Positions 21,498 to 34,525 of a stretch of 64,000 bases of DNA are shown one piece after another. The stretch is from Costus lasius (taxonomy: Eukaryota; Streptophyta; Magnoliopsida; Zingiberales; Costaceae), in contig JANVAS020000203.1 of the NCBI GenBank assembly GCA_027563935.2, forward strand, positions 5,890,001-5,954,000. The letters are read 5' to 3'. The first letter of the stretch is position 1; every line of letters begins with the position of its first letter. Made by a program: the position numbers and the translations under genes. Under the pieces are notes generated by a model. The model was not told the origin of the DNA, made no database searches, and saw only the letters and a program-made list of their open reading frames with translations.

Positions 21498-23308
21498 CTA
21501 GGGCACCTAAATTCCCATCTCTTGCATTGCATGCATCTTTAAGTTAGATTTTCATTCCTTGCATTGCATACATCCTTTAAGTTATTTCCATCTCTTGCAT
21601 TGCATGCATCTTTAGGTTAGATTTTCTAGCATAACTTGCATCATATGGTAGGTTAGATCCACCCTCCAATTACACCATGTAGTTACATGCCTAGGATCCG
21701 CCACTTATGTATAGTAGGTTAGTGCATGAAATTAATGTAATAGTATAGGTCAACTCTATTCTTGGAATGCAAGTCAAAATCAGGTCAAGACAACTCCAAG
21801 AGATGCCATGGGCCATCAGCCCAATTCAAGAGGGAATCAGCCCATCCCAACCTAATGGAGCAACACCACAAGTACCCAACACTCCACCATCCTAGTTGGC
21901 AGCCATGGGATTTGTCTCTACTCCAACCGCCCTTTCCTTTGAAGTAGAGATGGACAAGACCACTCCCTCATCAGATGTTGCAGCCCTTGCAGTCAACATG
22001 CGTCAGCCACCAGCTTGTGCAGCCCCTTACATCCATCTTGCGCCAGCCAACAAAGTCAAGGAGCAGCCTGCACTTTGCAACAACTCCAGTCCACTCAAGT
22101 GCCAGCCGCCCATGCCATTTGCAGCCTGCACAATGTCAGCCATCAACAGCCTCTTCAGTCCATCTTCACTTCAGTTTCCGAAACTCTCAACCTGCTGAAG
22201 ACTCCAATGTCAAACTCCAAGCAACCGCCCACTTGAAAAGAAACCAGCCCTTGAATTGTCTCCATCATGCTTGACTTGTGTGACTTGTTTTTGAGCTTAG
22301 AAAGGGAGTTAACCGTTGGAGACTCCCCTATATGTTGTAACCTCTTGTAAATTGCAAGCTAGTGTTGAATGAATTTCGAATTTCAGAAGTGTGTCTTCAA
22401 AATGGTGTGTGTCACCTAATCCCCCTTTTCCTTCCACCATTGCCGAAAGCCCCTTTCCATCCTTTCTTGCTCTTCCACCTTCCACCTCCACTTGCGTTTG
22501 TCATGAAGAAGGGAGCTCACGCCACTTCCTCCCTCTAGCCTTGAAGAGCCTTCAATCAAGAGGAGGAGCTGAACACATTCAAGACTCAAGAAGGTGTCAA
22601 CAACTCCATGCCGAGAACAAGCCACCCCCACTTAGCTAAGTCTTCTTCTCCTTTGGGTCATTGTTCTTTGTTACTTGTTGATGTGGATCTTTGAAACTTG
22701 TTGGACAGCCCCTTTGCACTCACGCTGAATTTCTGCAGGTGGCGCAAGGCCAAGGAATGACAATCAAAACTTCCCCTCTTCTCTTCCCCTAAGCATAGAT
22801 AGTCTAAACTATGTTAACAAGGGAATTTGGAGTCTAGCCTCCCCCTTGATTGTCTTGTGTATTGGCCTCTTGATATTATTTTCAAATTCACCCACGCATG
22901 TGTGGGATGCTGCAATGACATGTGTGTAAGCTCATAGGGCCCTACTTCGTGAGATTCCACCATTGGACCGGTGAAGAACGGGAAGGACACCCTTTCTATT
23001 CTCAAAGGGTGCAAGGTGAGTTCCTCCCTTAGATTAGCCCTAGTTTCTTATGGTAGAATCGCATGCTAGATTTCTTTGATGTTGTAGAACCGCATGCTAG
23101 ATCTACTTGAGGTTTTAGAATCACATGATAAGCTTTATTAGAAGCGCATGATAAGTTTAGTTGCTGAATGTAGCTTCGGATTTCATTATAAAGACTATCA
23201 AACCTAATTTCTCAAAGCGTTAGTTTAAATGGGTTTCATAGTTATATCTTAAATAGCAAATGTTTTCAAAAGCGTTGTTTGAATGTTGCATGCTTGGTGA
23301 TCCCATCA
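21440..23308 (+). repeat. 3' LTR of element I (1869 bp)
   Basis: Same length as the 5' copy and identical wherever compared. Its first 58 bases encode the end of the Gag-like protein, with the TAG at 21495-21497. It is followed by the TSD GTTTT. Confidence 0.94.
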
Positions 23309-23313
23309 GTTTT

Positions 23314-23466
23314 GAAAGTAAGACTCCTAAGAAGTGATATGAGTATAATAGTGTGTTATGAAATCAACTTCTTTAAAGCACCTAGGTCCAAGAAATGCCT
23401 TAGAATTCGAAAATTAGTTTTGGCTAAAAAAATCTATTCTAAGGTGTTTTGCTCTGATACCAAAAC
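23314..23466 (-). other. Leader and primer-binding site of element H
   Basis: The 153 bp between the I insertion and the H 5' LTR form the start of the H transcript. GCTCTGATACCA at 23451-23462 is the reverse complement of the initiator-Met-tRNA primer-binding site, four bases inside the LTR. No ORF of interest is present. Confidence 0.85.
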
Positions 23467-25878
23467 TGATGTAGGGGGGGAGCATGCAATTTGGGCTAGC
23501 ATGAAAACATGAATCTAAGGAAAATAAGCTAGCATGCAAGGTTATCTAACGGGGCTTTCAAAAATATGTTTTTGGTATTTTAAATAAAAACTGAAGATTA
23601 ATATGCTACTAAATTATATGCTAGATAATTTTAGACCTAAACATGCAATTATAAACTACAAAATAAATTGCAACTAGCATGCCCTTATAAACAAAACTAT
23701 AACTAAACATGTGGTTAACTACTCTATGGCTAAACATGCATTTCTAAAACATTAAAAGACAATATTGTAAAGAAGCGCTCACCGTGCGATCCTTGAGAAT
23801 AGAAGGATCGTCCTTCCCGATCTTCAACGGTCCTACTCTGATGGAAGGAGTTGCTTCATTACAAACACACCAACACAACAAACTCACACATGTGTGAGTA
23901 TAAAATTAGGGTTTAATGTGCAAAGTCCTTTTACAACAAAGAGATCAAGAGGGGAAGCTAATCTTCCAAATTCCTCTTGCTAACATGAGTAACTAAGTTA
24001 TTCTACTAAACCTAATGATTAACAACTAAAGGGCCTATTGCTTGAAGGGGCGCCAAGTCTTGGATGGAAGAAGACTCTTCAAGTCTCGGACATGGTTGAG
24101 TCATTGAAGATGTCTCATCTTGTGGATCCCCCTTTGATGTCGAGAGCTTCTAGGAACAAATGAAGTCTATTAGTGATGAGATAAATCAAATAAGTATTAA
24201 ATGCAAACTAGGATTGAAGGGAAGAGTTTCGGTTGAAGATTATCCAAGCAAGAGTGGTTGAGGTCTTGAGGGTTGGAGATGCGCCACTTGAGGTTGATTA
24301 TCCCTTGAGGTGAGAAGATGATCTCCCTTGCGCCACCTACAAGATTTAACAAGTTAAGCAAAGGTAAACCAAGCAAATAAACAATAGAGTCAAGTTAGAG
24401 AGGCTTGGCCGATTATATGTCTTGAAGGAGTTGATCCATGGAGGTTCCCTTGGAGTTGTGGATCCTTGGAGAGGGGTTGAAGGTCTTTGTGCTAAGTGTT
24501 GATGAAGGAGATGGACTAGATGCGCCAAGGGTTGGTGAAGAGGATGTGGATGCGCCAAGAAGGTGAAAAGATCCTTTGAAGAGAAGATGCGTCACTTGTT
24601 GAGATGTTGATGCGCCACAAGAGCTTGAAGAAAGTGGAGAGGATGTAGATGCGCCACCAAGGTTAAGGGAGATGCTCCTTGAAGAAGTTGCGCGGCTAAT
24701 GGTTGAAGGGGTTGCTCTTGCGCCAAGATGGTAGAGGTGTCTTCGAAGAAACGGTTAGCGAAGGGAACCTTGGCCCTTGGGGAAGAAGGGGAGATAGGTG
24801 ACACAAGCACCTCAGATGAGAAGGGGAAAGGGGAGGGCGACACAAGCACCCAAGGTTGCTAGGCAACTAATCGACAATTCCATTATCAAATCTTGCTAAT
24901 CAACTTACATGCGATTACAAGTTTTGTAGAGCTTCTCCTTAACGTTACAAAAGATCAAAATAAGAAAGAAATTATTGTCTTCAATGCTTTGTCGAGGCAA
25001 TGGCTCCATTGATTGTGTTTTGACTTGAAAACTTCCCTTATTTGTTTGTAGAGATGGTGTGTTCGAATTTTCTTGTAGACTTGCTTGCATGTTCGGCTAG
25101 GTGATAGCTTTCCTTCCTTCTTTGGTTTGGACGAATTCCTTTGGGGCTGAAGCTTTCAAATTCGAAATCCTTTCCTTGAGTGTCTTCCCTTGTTTGTAAT
25201 GGGCGATGCATGGCTTTGAAACTTGCCATTTTTGTTGTGGCTGAATTCCTTCTTTGTTTGGTGAATTCTCCTTGCTTGGGCGACAAGAGAAGGTGGCAAT
25301 CCTTCCTTCCTTGGCCATGGACGAATTGCTTTGGTGATCTTCCCTTAATTGGAGGTGGTATTGCTTCTTGAATTGGCGTGGCTCTTTCCTTCCAAGGTGT
25401 GAACACATCTTGATTCCTTGATTTAAGGGATTTGATGGAAAGCTTTTGAATGAGCGCATATCCTTTGATGAGTTGAGATTGGAACCGAATTCTTGGGTGC
25501 CAAGGTGGCTTTATACTTCAATGGAAAGGTGAGTTGAAGTGCTTCAACTCAAGACTTCACTTTGAACTTTGGCTTTGAAGTGGCTTGCCATATTTGGAGC
25601 TAGCTTGTTGTAGTGAGCTTTGAGCTAACTTTGAGCTTATCCACATGACTTGTAAATGCTTATTACACTACTCCTACTTGGATGCAACATTATGACATGC
25701 ACTAATTCTAGTATGATGCAACATAATTTCCATAAAAGAAAATACAAAACAAAGTATAAAACTTACCAAATGTAGCTACATGATGCATGCAATGCAATGG
25801 TGTCTTAGGGTACCCATAAACTAGGGTAGCCTTAAGCTCCATTTATATTTTCTTGGGTCATGGCCTCTACCCCCATCA
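23467..25878 (-). repeat. 5' LTR of element H (2412 bp)
   Basis: Plus-strand start is TGATGTAGGGGGGGAGC and end is CTACCCCCATCA, followed by the TSD CTAGT. It is the partner of 12635-15046, with no mismatch noticed. Confidence 0.93.
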
Positions 25879-26966
25879 CTAGTTGGCTACCAAGTGCAGC
25901 CTCTCCCTTTGTTCCAACCGCCACTTTCCCCTTGAGGAGATGGAGACAAGACCAACAATTCGCCAGCCATTCCAGCAACTATATGGGGAAGAATTTCAGC
26001 GAACATTACAAGATGATAGTCTTCAAGCACCTTCTCCATGTACAAGACCCTGCAGCTTCAAACTTGGTAAGTTTCCTTCATTCGGTTCCCAAGAAGACAT
26101 CAGCACTTAATGGAAGATGTCAGCCCCCTTCAGCACTCAATCGTCCATAGCTGGCGACCCTTCCATTTGGGAAAGACTTCAAATCAAGACTCAAAGCAAA
26201 TCAGCCATTTGGGGAAAGGGAATCACTCCTCATCAATGCGCCTGCATCATCCAGTTTTCTTTATGTAACGACTAGTATGAGCGCCGAAACTTGTTTCCTT
26301 GCTTTGCTTTGGCTTTATAACCTTGTAACCTCTTGGGTGAAATCAGAGTTGAATATTTTGAAAAAATTCAGGAAGTGTGTCTTCTAATGGTGTGTGTCGC
26401 CTCAACTCTCCTCCTCTACCCTTCCATGGATTTGGAAGTTCTGTCCTGATGAATTAAATCCTCACGCCCTTCTCGTCGCTGCCATTTCGTCAACTTCGTG
26501 CTGCCAATCCAGGAGGCGGATCGAGCTGAAACTTCAGCCACATCTCCTCCTCTTCCGGTCGAACACACAGCCGGGACGATCTCCCCATTCGACGGCTGGA
26601 TCGCCGGGATCGAGGGATTTCTAGTGACGCCCCAGCTTTGCGCCCCTGTTTCCACCTCCTCCCACTGTTCGACGTCGATCTCCTCCGACCATCCACCGCT
26701 TGCTCCCAAACTCCGGCCACAAGTCCACCCTGACCCAAGGAGCCTCCAGGTGTAGCAGGTCAGAGTTTCGAGCCGTGTCCGTTGATCGCCGGCAACCCCT
26801 GCTCCGTCCCGCGTTATCCCCTGTTTCAGTCAGAAACAGAGCAGCGCTGCGCCACTTGTTTCCCGATGCCGAGCCATGGCCGCCGTCCACTGAACCCCAA
26901 CGAATAGTGTCACCGACCTGCCTCCTCGCAACCTACAATCACCGCCAGTCGACGGTGCCACCGGAG
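25879..26966 (+). repeat. K 5' LTR, segment 2 of 3
   Basis: After the duplicated CTAGT the K LTR resumes at TGGCTACCAAGTGCAG, matching the same point in the I LTR (CCTAGTTGGCAGCC). It runs to CCACCGGAG, where B is inserted; CGGAG (26962-26966) is the left TSD of B. From 25945 on it matches the 3' LTR copy at 63060-64000. TTTATAA at 26314-26320 is a possible TATA box. Confidence 0.9.
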
Positions 26967-28640
26967 TGTAAGGGGGGGCGAAAACCCTAAACGCATGCAC
27001 TTCTAAAATTTGCATGGGCGGAAATAGGGATTTCATGAAGATCGCATGTGGTATGAACATATGATTAACCTTATGTTTGCAAAGATGAAGTTGTGATCTT
27101 ACCAAAGCCATTGGTTGGATGGCGACTTGGAAGCAAGAGGGCAAGCGGCTCTCCTCCAAAGTGGACGAACACAAGATGATGATGGCTTTCTCCCTTGGCG
27201 TGAACCTTGTGCTAGCAAAGCTCTTCAAGGTGTCCTAGATGCGTGAAGGAGATGAGATGCTTTCTTTCCTTGGCTGGCCGAATACCTCCTTCAACACTCG
27301 TGGAGGCGAGTCACACGAGAGGAAGAGCAAGAGAGAGACGAGAGTCTTCGAACGTGGAGGCGTCATCAATTTGGAAAACAGATTTCCAAATATAGTATGT
27401 TCACAACTCCACTTGAAGCCACCACTTAAAACCATCGATAACTCCTCTCCTCTTTGAACCATGTGTTCACATAAGTGAACGGGTTCAATTTAATTCGGTT
27501 CAATTGCATTTGGTTCAAAGACCAAATCAAACCAGCGTTGGTTCAGATCTTGTCAAACCAAATGGCTCAAGATCTAACCATTCATCTCTTGATGCTCCTG
27601 ATCTCATCGATCAAGCATCAATTCTCTCGATCGAAGCTTACCGATCTCAAGCCCTAATCAATCAAACATGATCAGACCAGATCTCACTTACAATCAGAGT
27701 TTAAACTCCTTTAAACTGAACCAAAACAATTCAGTCCACATGATCTGACATAAGTAAGCCATATCATCAAATTGTGCGACCCTAAGGGTTTCCTTTAATG
27801 TCGGTAACGATAACATACTTTATCACGAACAGAGAGGGGTATCTAGCAACACATCACTGTCTCCTGATATAAAGGAAAGAGTCTTCCAAGACTACACCCA
27901 AACACAGCACAAGTGTGAATTCAATTCACTAGGCATACATGTTTCCTTTGCCACTGGATGTTCTCGTTGGACAAGCGTGTCAAGCCTGTAACTCCAACAT
28001 GATGAGAGTGGTTAGATCAGATGAACATAGTCATCTGGGTATGGCCATACACTTTCACAACCATCTCATACAGGGGGCCCCTTTAGAACATCACACTCCA
28101 AACAAGGAGAGGCAATCCTATATCTATCACTAATGCCCTAACATGACTCATGCCCATTATCCAAGAAAATCTATAACCATTATATTTCAAATGATATTGA
28201 ACTACCTCAAAACAATGCCAATCCTCATTTAGAAACACAAGTGATCTCAAGTCAAAGGAAATATGCCACTTGTTTGCACATAAGGATTATTCACATTGTG
28301 ACAAGCAATTGAATATCCTAAGTAGGGTCAGTCCAGTACATCCAATGTACCTATGAGTCTACATCTTATTCCATGCTCGAAGCATCCTATAAGATTAGAA
28401 CACATATTAGTCTCAATCATATCAAGGTTGTCTCATGTTCACCAAGATATCTCGACTAAAGACAATACTGCATGTCAGCCAAGCTGAACACCATTGAGAC
28501 ATTATTCAGAAGTATACATATAGCAGCAGATAATGCAACAACCTGAATAACAACCATTGCCTTCATAAACATAGAGTTTATACATGATACTGATAACAAC
28601 CCAAGGCCTCAAACATTAGCCTTAAGGGCATACCCCAACA
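26967..28640 (-). repeat. 3' LTR of element B (1674 bp)
   Basis: Plus-strand limits are TGTAAGGGGGGGCG and GCATACCCCAACA. It is followed at 28641 by ATCTCCCACTTGCAC, the inverted purine tract. Homologous to the LTRs of A and C-F. Confidence 0.94.
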
Positions 28641-28660
28641 ATCTCCCACTTGCACTTAAT

Positions 28661-31600
28661 CTAATGGTTGAGAAATCTCAAACCCATATTATTACAGTGC
28701 TTCTCATGCTTCTGCTGCGCCAGAGGCTTTGTAAGCGGGTTAGCTAGATTGTCATCTGTATGAACCTTGCAGATCTTGATCTCTCCACGATCTATGATCT
28801 CACGGATCAAATGAAACCTTCTCTGTATGTGCTTGGACTTCTGGTGTGACCGTGGTTCCTTTGCTTGTGCTATTGCTCCAGTGTTATCACAGAAGATAAC
28901 CAAAGGATCTGCACTCGAAGGAACAACACCAAGTTCCTGAACGAACTTACGAATCCACACTGCCTCCTTTGATGCTTCTGAGGCTGCAACATACTCGGCT
29001 TCTATTGTGGAATCAGCAACAATTGATTGTTTGAAACTTTTCCACACCACTGCTCCTCCATTCAAGCTAAAAACATAGCCTAATTGCGATCGGAAATCAT
29101 CCTGGTCAGATTGGAACGAAGCGTCAGTATATCCTTCAATACTGAGTTCTTCCTGACCTCCATATATCAAGAACATATCTTTGGTCCTCCGAAGATATTT
29201 CAAAATGTTCTTGACTGCAATCCAGTGTGCCTTACCTGGATTACTTTGGAATCGACTGGTCACGCTTAACCCGTAAGCGACGTCTGGGCGAGTACACATC
29301 ATTGCATACATAATGGACCCAATAGCCGAAGCATAAGGCGTGTTGTCCATTTCATCTTTCTCAGACTGTGTTTGAGGACACTGGCTCTTCGAAAGATTCA
29401 GACCATGTCTGACTGGAAGATTTCCTCTTTTAGAATTTTCTAAATGGAATCTCTCCAGGACTTTATCAATGTAAGTACTCTGGCACAGCCCGAGAAGCCT
29501 CTTAGATCTATCTCTGTAGATCCGCACACCTAATACATAGGCTGCTTCTCCTAAATCTTTCATCTGGAAACATTTTCTTAACCATGCTTTGACGGCATGC
29601 AGTTCAGGAATATCGTTTCCAATGCTCAAGATGTCATCGACGTAGAGGACTAGGAAAGTAATCACGCTCCCACTAAACCTCTTATATACACACGGGTCAT
29701 CTTCATTTTTGATGAAACCAAATTCACAGATTGATTCATCAAAACGTATATTCCAGCTTCTCGATGCTTGTTTAAGTCCATAAATGGACTTCTTTAATTT
29801 GCATATTTTATGACGATCTGATGGATTGATGAAACCTTCAGGTTGTGTCATATACACATCCTCTTCTAGTTTTCCATTAAGGAAAGCGGTTTTCACATCC
29901 ATTTGCCAGATCTCATAATCATAATATGCTGCTATCGCGAGAATAATCCGAATAGACTTGAACATGGCTACAGGAGAGAAAGTTTCATCATAATCTATCC
30001 CGTAGATTTGTTTGAAACCTTTCGCAACTAGCCTGCCTTTATAGGTAACCACGTTACCATCCATGTCAATCTTCTTTTTGAAGATCCACTTACAGCCTAT
30101 AGGGATTACTCCCTGAGGTGGATCAACCAAATCCCAGACTTGGTTATCTGACATGGAGTCCATCTCGGCTCGCATAGCTTCAAGCCATCTTGCTAATTCC
30201 GGTCCACTGACCGCATCCGCATAAGTGAGGGGTTCATCATCAATGATGTAGACTCCGTCATAGCGCTCAGGCTGTCGACGGATCCTTCTCGATCTTCGCG
30301 GTTCCCGTGATATCTGAGTCTCAGGTTGTTCAGTAACCTGTTCTATTGGCTCAGGCTCATCCAACTGAGTTTGACTTCTTTGTCCTTCTTCTGGATTCTC
30401 ATCCAGCTTTATTTCTCTCCCACTGGCCTCTTGCAGAAGAAATTCCTTCTCAAGAAAAATAGCCGTAGAAATAATAACCCTTAGTTTCTTTAGGGTAACC
30501 GACAAAGATACATTTATCAGATCTGCTCTCCAGTTTCCCAGAGGCGAGCTTTTTGACATAAGCCTCGCAACCCCAGATTTTAATAAATGTCAAGCTCGGC
30601 TGTTTCCCATACCATAACTCATATGGAGTCTTTGAAACGGCCTTGGATGGCACTCGGTTTAGTACCTTTGCAGCTGTTTCCAGTGCAAATCCCCAAAAGG
30701 AGTAAGGTAAAGTAGCCTGACTCATCATTGAACGAACCATATCCAATAAGGTTCTATTTCTCCACTCGGACACACCATTCCATTGCGGTGTTGCTGGCGG
30801 AGTGAGCTGTGAGATAATCCCACACTCCTTCAGATAGTCAGTAAACTCTCGACTCAAGTATTCTCTACCTCGATCTGAACGAAGTGCCTTGATATTTCGG
30901 CCTAACTGATTCTGTACTTCATTTTTGAACTCTTTGAACTTGTCAAAAGATTCACTCTTATGTCTCATAAGATAGACATAACCGTATCTACTGAAATCAT
31001 CAGTAAAAGTAATGAAGTATAAATAGCCACCTCTGGCATGTTTACTAAATGGCCCACACACATCACTGTGAATGAGGTCAAGTAAACCTGAAGCCCTTTG
31101 ACCTTTATTAGAAAAAGGAGACTTCATCATTTTACCCATTAAACAAGCTTTGCATGTATCAAGCTCCTCATAGGAGAATGATCCCAGCAGTCCATGGTCA
31201 TGCAACCGCTTAATGCGCTTCTTGTTAATATGGCCTAAACGACTATGCCATAGCAAGGTGCTGTCATCAGCATACTTGGCTTTCTTATTATCAATTTGTT
31301 GTACAGAACATTCCATGTCCAACATGAATAACCCATTGTTAATCGACCCAGTAGCATAAACAATATTATCAAATGAAATACAACACTTTAAAGTTTTGCA
31401 TTCAAAGGAAAACCCTTTCCTGACAAGAGCAGGAATAGAGATAATATTCTTAGTTATGCTCGGTACAAAATAACAATTGTCCAGTTCTAATACAAGACCA
31501 GATGGTAAAGAGATGTTATATTGTCCTACAGTAACAGCAGCAACCCGTGCCCCGTTTCCAACTCGTAGGTCCACCTCATGCTGTCCCACCTGTCTTCTTC

Positions 31601-32513
31601 TCTTGAGTTCCTGTACATTTGAACAAATGTGAACTCCACATGCAGTGTCCAACACCCATGAAATAGAAGAAGATACCATGACTTCAGTCACAAAAATACC
31701 TGAGCCAGAAGCGAAAGGCTTGCTTCCCTTCTTATCTCCATGGAGCGCTTTACAGTCCTTCTTCCAGTGACCCAGCTGGCCACAATGGAAGCATCTGTTG
31801 TCCTTCGACCGCTTCATCTTTTGTTTCAGAGCCTTGTTATAGCTCTTGATAGGGGCTTTGCCCTTCTTCCCCTTCTTCTTGTTCCTTGAAGGAACCATCA
31901 AGAGAGAGGATGAAGGCTTTCCCTTTTCAAGAGTCTGCTCTGTAGTACAGAGCATGTTCAGTAACTCTGCCGGTGTACAGTCGATCTTGTTCATATTAAA
32001 ATTAATGATGAACGGATCGAAAGAGACCGGGAGAGACTGCAAGATAATGTCTACAACAAGTTCCTGATTGATGGTGTGTCCCAGTTTCTCTAGAGCCTCT
32101 TTGTACCCAATCATCTTGAGTACGTGAGCTCCCACTGGACTCCCTTCAGTCAGTTTGCTCTGAAAGAAAAGTTTTGTCAAGTTATAGCGTTCTGTCCTTG
32201 CCTGTGCAGCATACAGCATTTTGAGATTTGCTATAATTTCAATAGCAGATAAATCCTCATGCTGACGCTGTAGCTCTGGCGTCATAGACGCAAGCATAAG
32301 GCAAGCGACATCAATGCTATCATTGACATGCTTCTCATAAGCATCCCGAACCGCCCTTGCGGCGTTCGCAGCGGGTTGAGGCGGTATTGCCGTCTCAAGG
32401 ACATACAGCTTCCTCTCAGCCTTAAGAACAATCTTAAGGTGTCCGTACCAGTCTGAGAAGTTTGGCCCAGCAAACTTCTCCCTTTCCAGTAAGGATCGCA
32501 CATTGAACCCTGT
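28661..32513 (-). pseudogene. Disabled gag-pol of element B
   Basis: Gag, CCHC knuckle (CFHCGQLGHWKKDC), protease (VLDTACGVHIC), integrase (WHSRLGH, CKAC, HSDVCGP, FTDDFSRYG) are in one frame from about 32501 to 30466. RT (YVDD codons opposite 29633-29644) and RNase H are in another frame from 30465 to 28661. The frames are separated by a 35 bp deletion at 30465/30466 relative to C, D, E and F, just after KGYYFY; CGT occurs at both deletion ends. The ATG used by C and D (MNFNV/MSFNV) is replaced at 32511-32513 by ACA, within a short run of altered bases. So translation would neither start normally nor reach RT. NLADPLTK at the C-terminus is NLANPLTK here. Confidence 0.9.
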
Positions 32514-34525
32514 GGTGTTCGTTGCTGCAGGAATCTACAACATAGCAAGAACAACAACGTCAGTATCCATGTTAGAATCATTCCAGGACTTAAGAGTGAT
32601 TCTTTTCTCACTATTTTATCTGACTGAAAAATCCAATAAAACAGTCTGAAAGAGTAAAACTCTTTTAGTGAGATGGGATCCAGATTTCATACTTGGTCTC
32701 GGCGTCCCGCTCAGGCGAGATAAGATGCAAAGAGAGTTCAAGCACTAATCACTGGTAGGCTATGCATGCCAATCGCCAACCCGTGCGATTCCCCTTCATC
32801 TAGGCAATCCAGAAGACTGTGCCAACTGAGTTGGTACAACACAGTTTCTGATTCCACAGATGGCTGCCTCCATATAGCTAACATATGCTCAATATGTAGC
32901 CTACATGGTCAAGCTGACCTGACCTACTCCCTGGACCACCACGTGCTATGCTGAGCAACGAGAAGCGATAAATCCCTTCTCTGTAACACGCAGGTGTAAC
33001 CACACACCGTCTGAAGATAGCTGGGCGTGCCCACTGAGTGGGTACAACACGGCCCCAACGATAGTCAGAACAGTGAGGTTAGCCTACATGGTCAAGCTGA
33101 CCTGACCTACTCCCTGGACCACCACGTGCTATGCTGAGCAACGAGAAGCGATAAATCCCTTCTCTGTAACACGCAGGTGTAACCACACACCGTCTGAAGA
33201 TAGCTGGGCGTGCCCACTGAGTGGGTACAACACGGCCCCAACGATAGTCAGAACAGTGAGGTTTCGCGTCAGAAGGCTTACGTGCTTGATATTTAACGTT
33301 GGATTTTAACGGTCCTTTTATCTTCTTACTAGCATGCATATCCTATGGTGATAGCAGAAGATTAACTCATGCAGGTGCTAATATTACTTAAACAGTAAAT
33401 AGAAAGCACAATGATCTTATGTGGTAAACGCCCATTAAGCCTAAGTAAAACCCTAGTTTTACACAAGTCTTCACTTGAGCTCTTCATGGGTCTTTTGCAC
33501 TTCATCTTGCCCAGCCCAGGCCCAAGTGCCCTCTGCAGCTCAGATGCGCCCACCAGGTAGCATGCGCCTGTACTAGAGTCGAACTCTAGGCCTCCCACTG
33601 GTGAAGCCACTTGCTGCATGCGCCTCTGCCATGTGTGCTCTGTGCTCATGACTGATTAATTTACATTTTGATCTATCTAGACATGATTTGACTCGCAGGT
33701 CAAATACACATTAACATAAATTGAAATGTGATTCGCAGATCACAATAATAATTTACAATTAATTAATCCAGGCACGCAGGCCACAGCACAGCACACAAAT
33801 AGGGCAGCCCACATAAGATGAAATAGACATCCAATCAGGTTAAACAAACAACATGTGATCCAAACAGGAAAGTAAAATTTAGAAAAACCCCATGGTATCA
33901 ATTTTATTTCCTTATGTGCCCTACTACCTTACAATGGTCCATTAATAGGGATCCACTCATTAGACCAAGTCAGACCCACTGCCCTTGCATGCACCAAGTC
34001 ATAACTGACTTGCGTCGACCTCATGGTCAACAATGCATGCCTTTAGGGCTGAACGTCCCACATGATTTCTGGCAAGCGGGTGTGACCCCGGGCCTTAATC
34101 ATGATCGTTCACTGGTTGCCTCAATCAGACATCGCTACACGCCTTTCTGCAGTCGACCTATAGCCACCTCATGCTTGCGCATAGGTGCTATCTGGTCGAC
34201 CCATCTAGGCTGTCAGATGGTCTGATCAGGCTGTTGGGTCCAGACTAGACTGACGACTTCAACCCTAGTAACCCGTCTAAGTATTTCAAGTAGGCGCCGA
34301 TAGATCTATATGGAATCGCGCATGAAATAAATATTGTTTGAAAACAACTATGAAACAAGCGCAAACTTCTTATAACAATGATACATGCACAAACATTTTA
34401 TGTAAACATAGCATCAAGTAAGTGCATGTAACAGTGAAGAAGATCTATCCTATAACCGAAGCATGGATCACAATCATATCATGGCAATCATATGAATCAT
34501 ACCGAAACTATGCTCTGATACCAAT
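32514..34525 (-). other. Leader (untranslated region) and primer-binding site of element B
   Basis: About 2 kb between the 5' LTR and gag, with GCTCTGATACCA (inverted primer-binding site) at 34512-34523. It holds the same short inverted repeats as the leaders of C and D: CCAACTGAGTTGG at 32822-32834, CCCACTGAGTGGG at 33030-33042 and again at 33213-33225, and AAAGAGT-AAA-ACTCTTT at 32649-32665 enclosed by CTCACTA/TAGTGAG (32607-32613, 32666-32672). No convincing coding sequence. Confidence 0.85.
32898..33263. repeat. Perfect 2 x 183 bp tandem duplication in the B leader
   Basis: The unit from AGCCTACATGGTC to CAGTGAGGTT occurs at 32898-33080 and again at 33081-33263 without visible differences. 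C and D have one copy. It doubles one of the conserved hairpins. Confidence 0.92.

Larger units (their letters stand above)
17263..23308 (+). mobile_element. Element I: Gag-only terminal-repeat retrotransposon (TR-GAG type), full length
   Basis: 6046 bp with two 1869 bp LTRs in which I saw no difference, and a perfect TSD GTTTT (17258-17262 and 23309-23313). It sits in the internal region of H, just upstream of the H ORF start. The internal part is only 2308 bp and carries a primer-binding site, one 734-codon ORF with a Ty3/gypsy Gag domain, and a purine tract. There is no protease, RT, RNase H or integrase. This fits the class described as terminal-repeat retrotransposons with a GAG domain. 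Identical LTRs mean a very recent insertion. Confidence 0.94.
12635..25878 (-). mobile_element. Element H: non-autonomous LTR retrotransposon encoding only a protease-like protein
   Basis: Both LTRs are 2412 bp (12635-15046 and 23467-25878), with TG/CA ends and a perfect TSD CTAGT (12630-12634 and 25879-25883). With I and its duplicated TSD removed, H is 7193 bp. On the minus strand the order is 5' LTR, primer-binding site (23451-23462), short leader (interrupted by I), one long ORF, purine tract and 3' LTR. There is no integrase, RT, RNase H or Gag domain, so it must be mobilised in trans. No LTR mismatch was found by eye, so the insertion is recent. Confidence 0.93.

Noticed and set aside
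26394..26990. GC-rich overlapping ORFs resembling a gene start, repeated at 63509-63993
   Set aside because: They lie in the K LTR copies; the two copies are LTR partners, and the frames have no domain.
32898..33263. CRISPR-like or satellite array
   Set aside because: Only two adjacent 183 bp units with no spacers; a simple tandem duplication.
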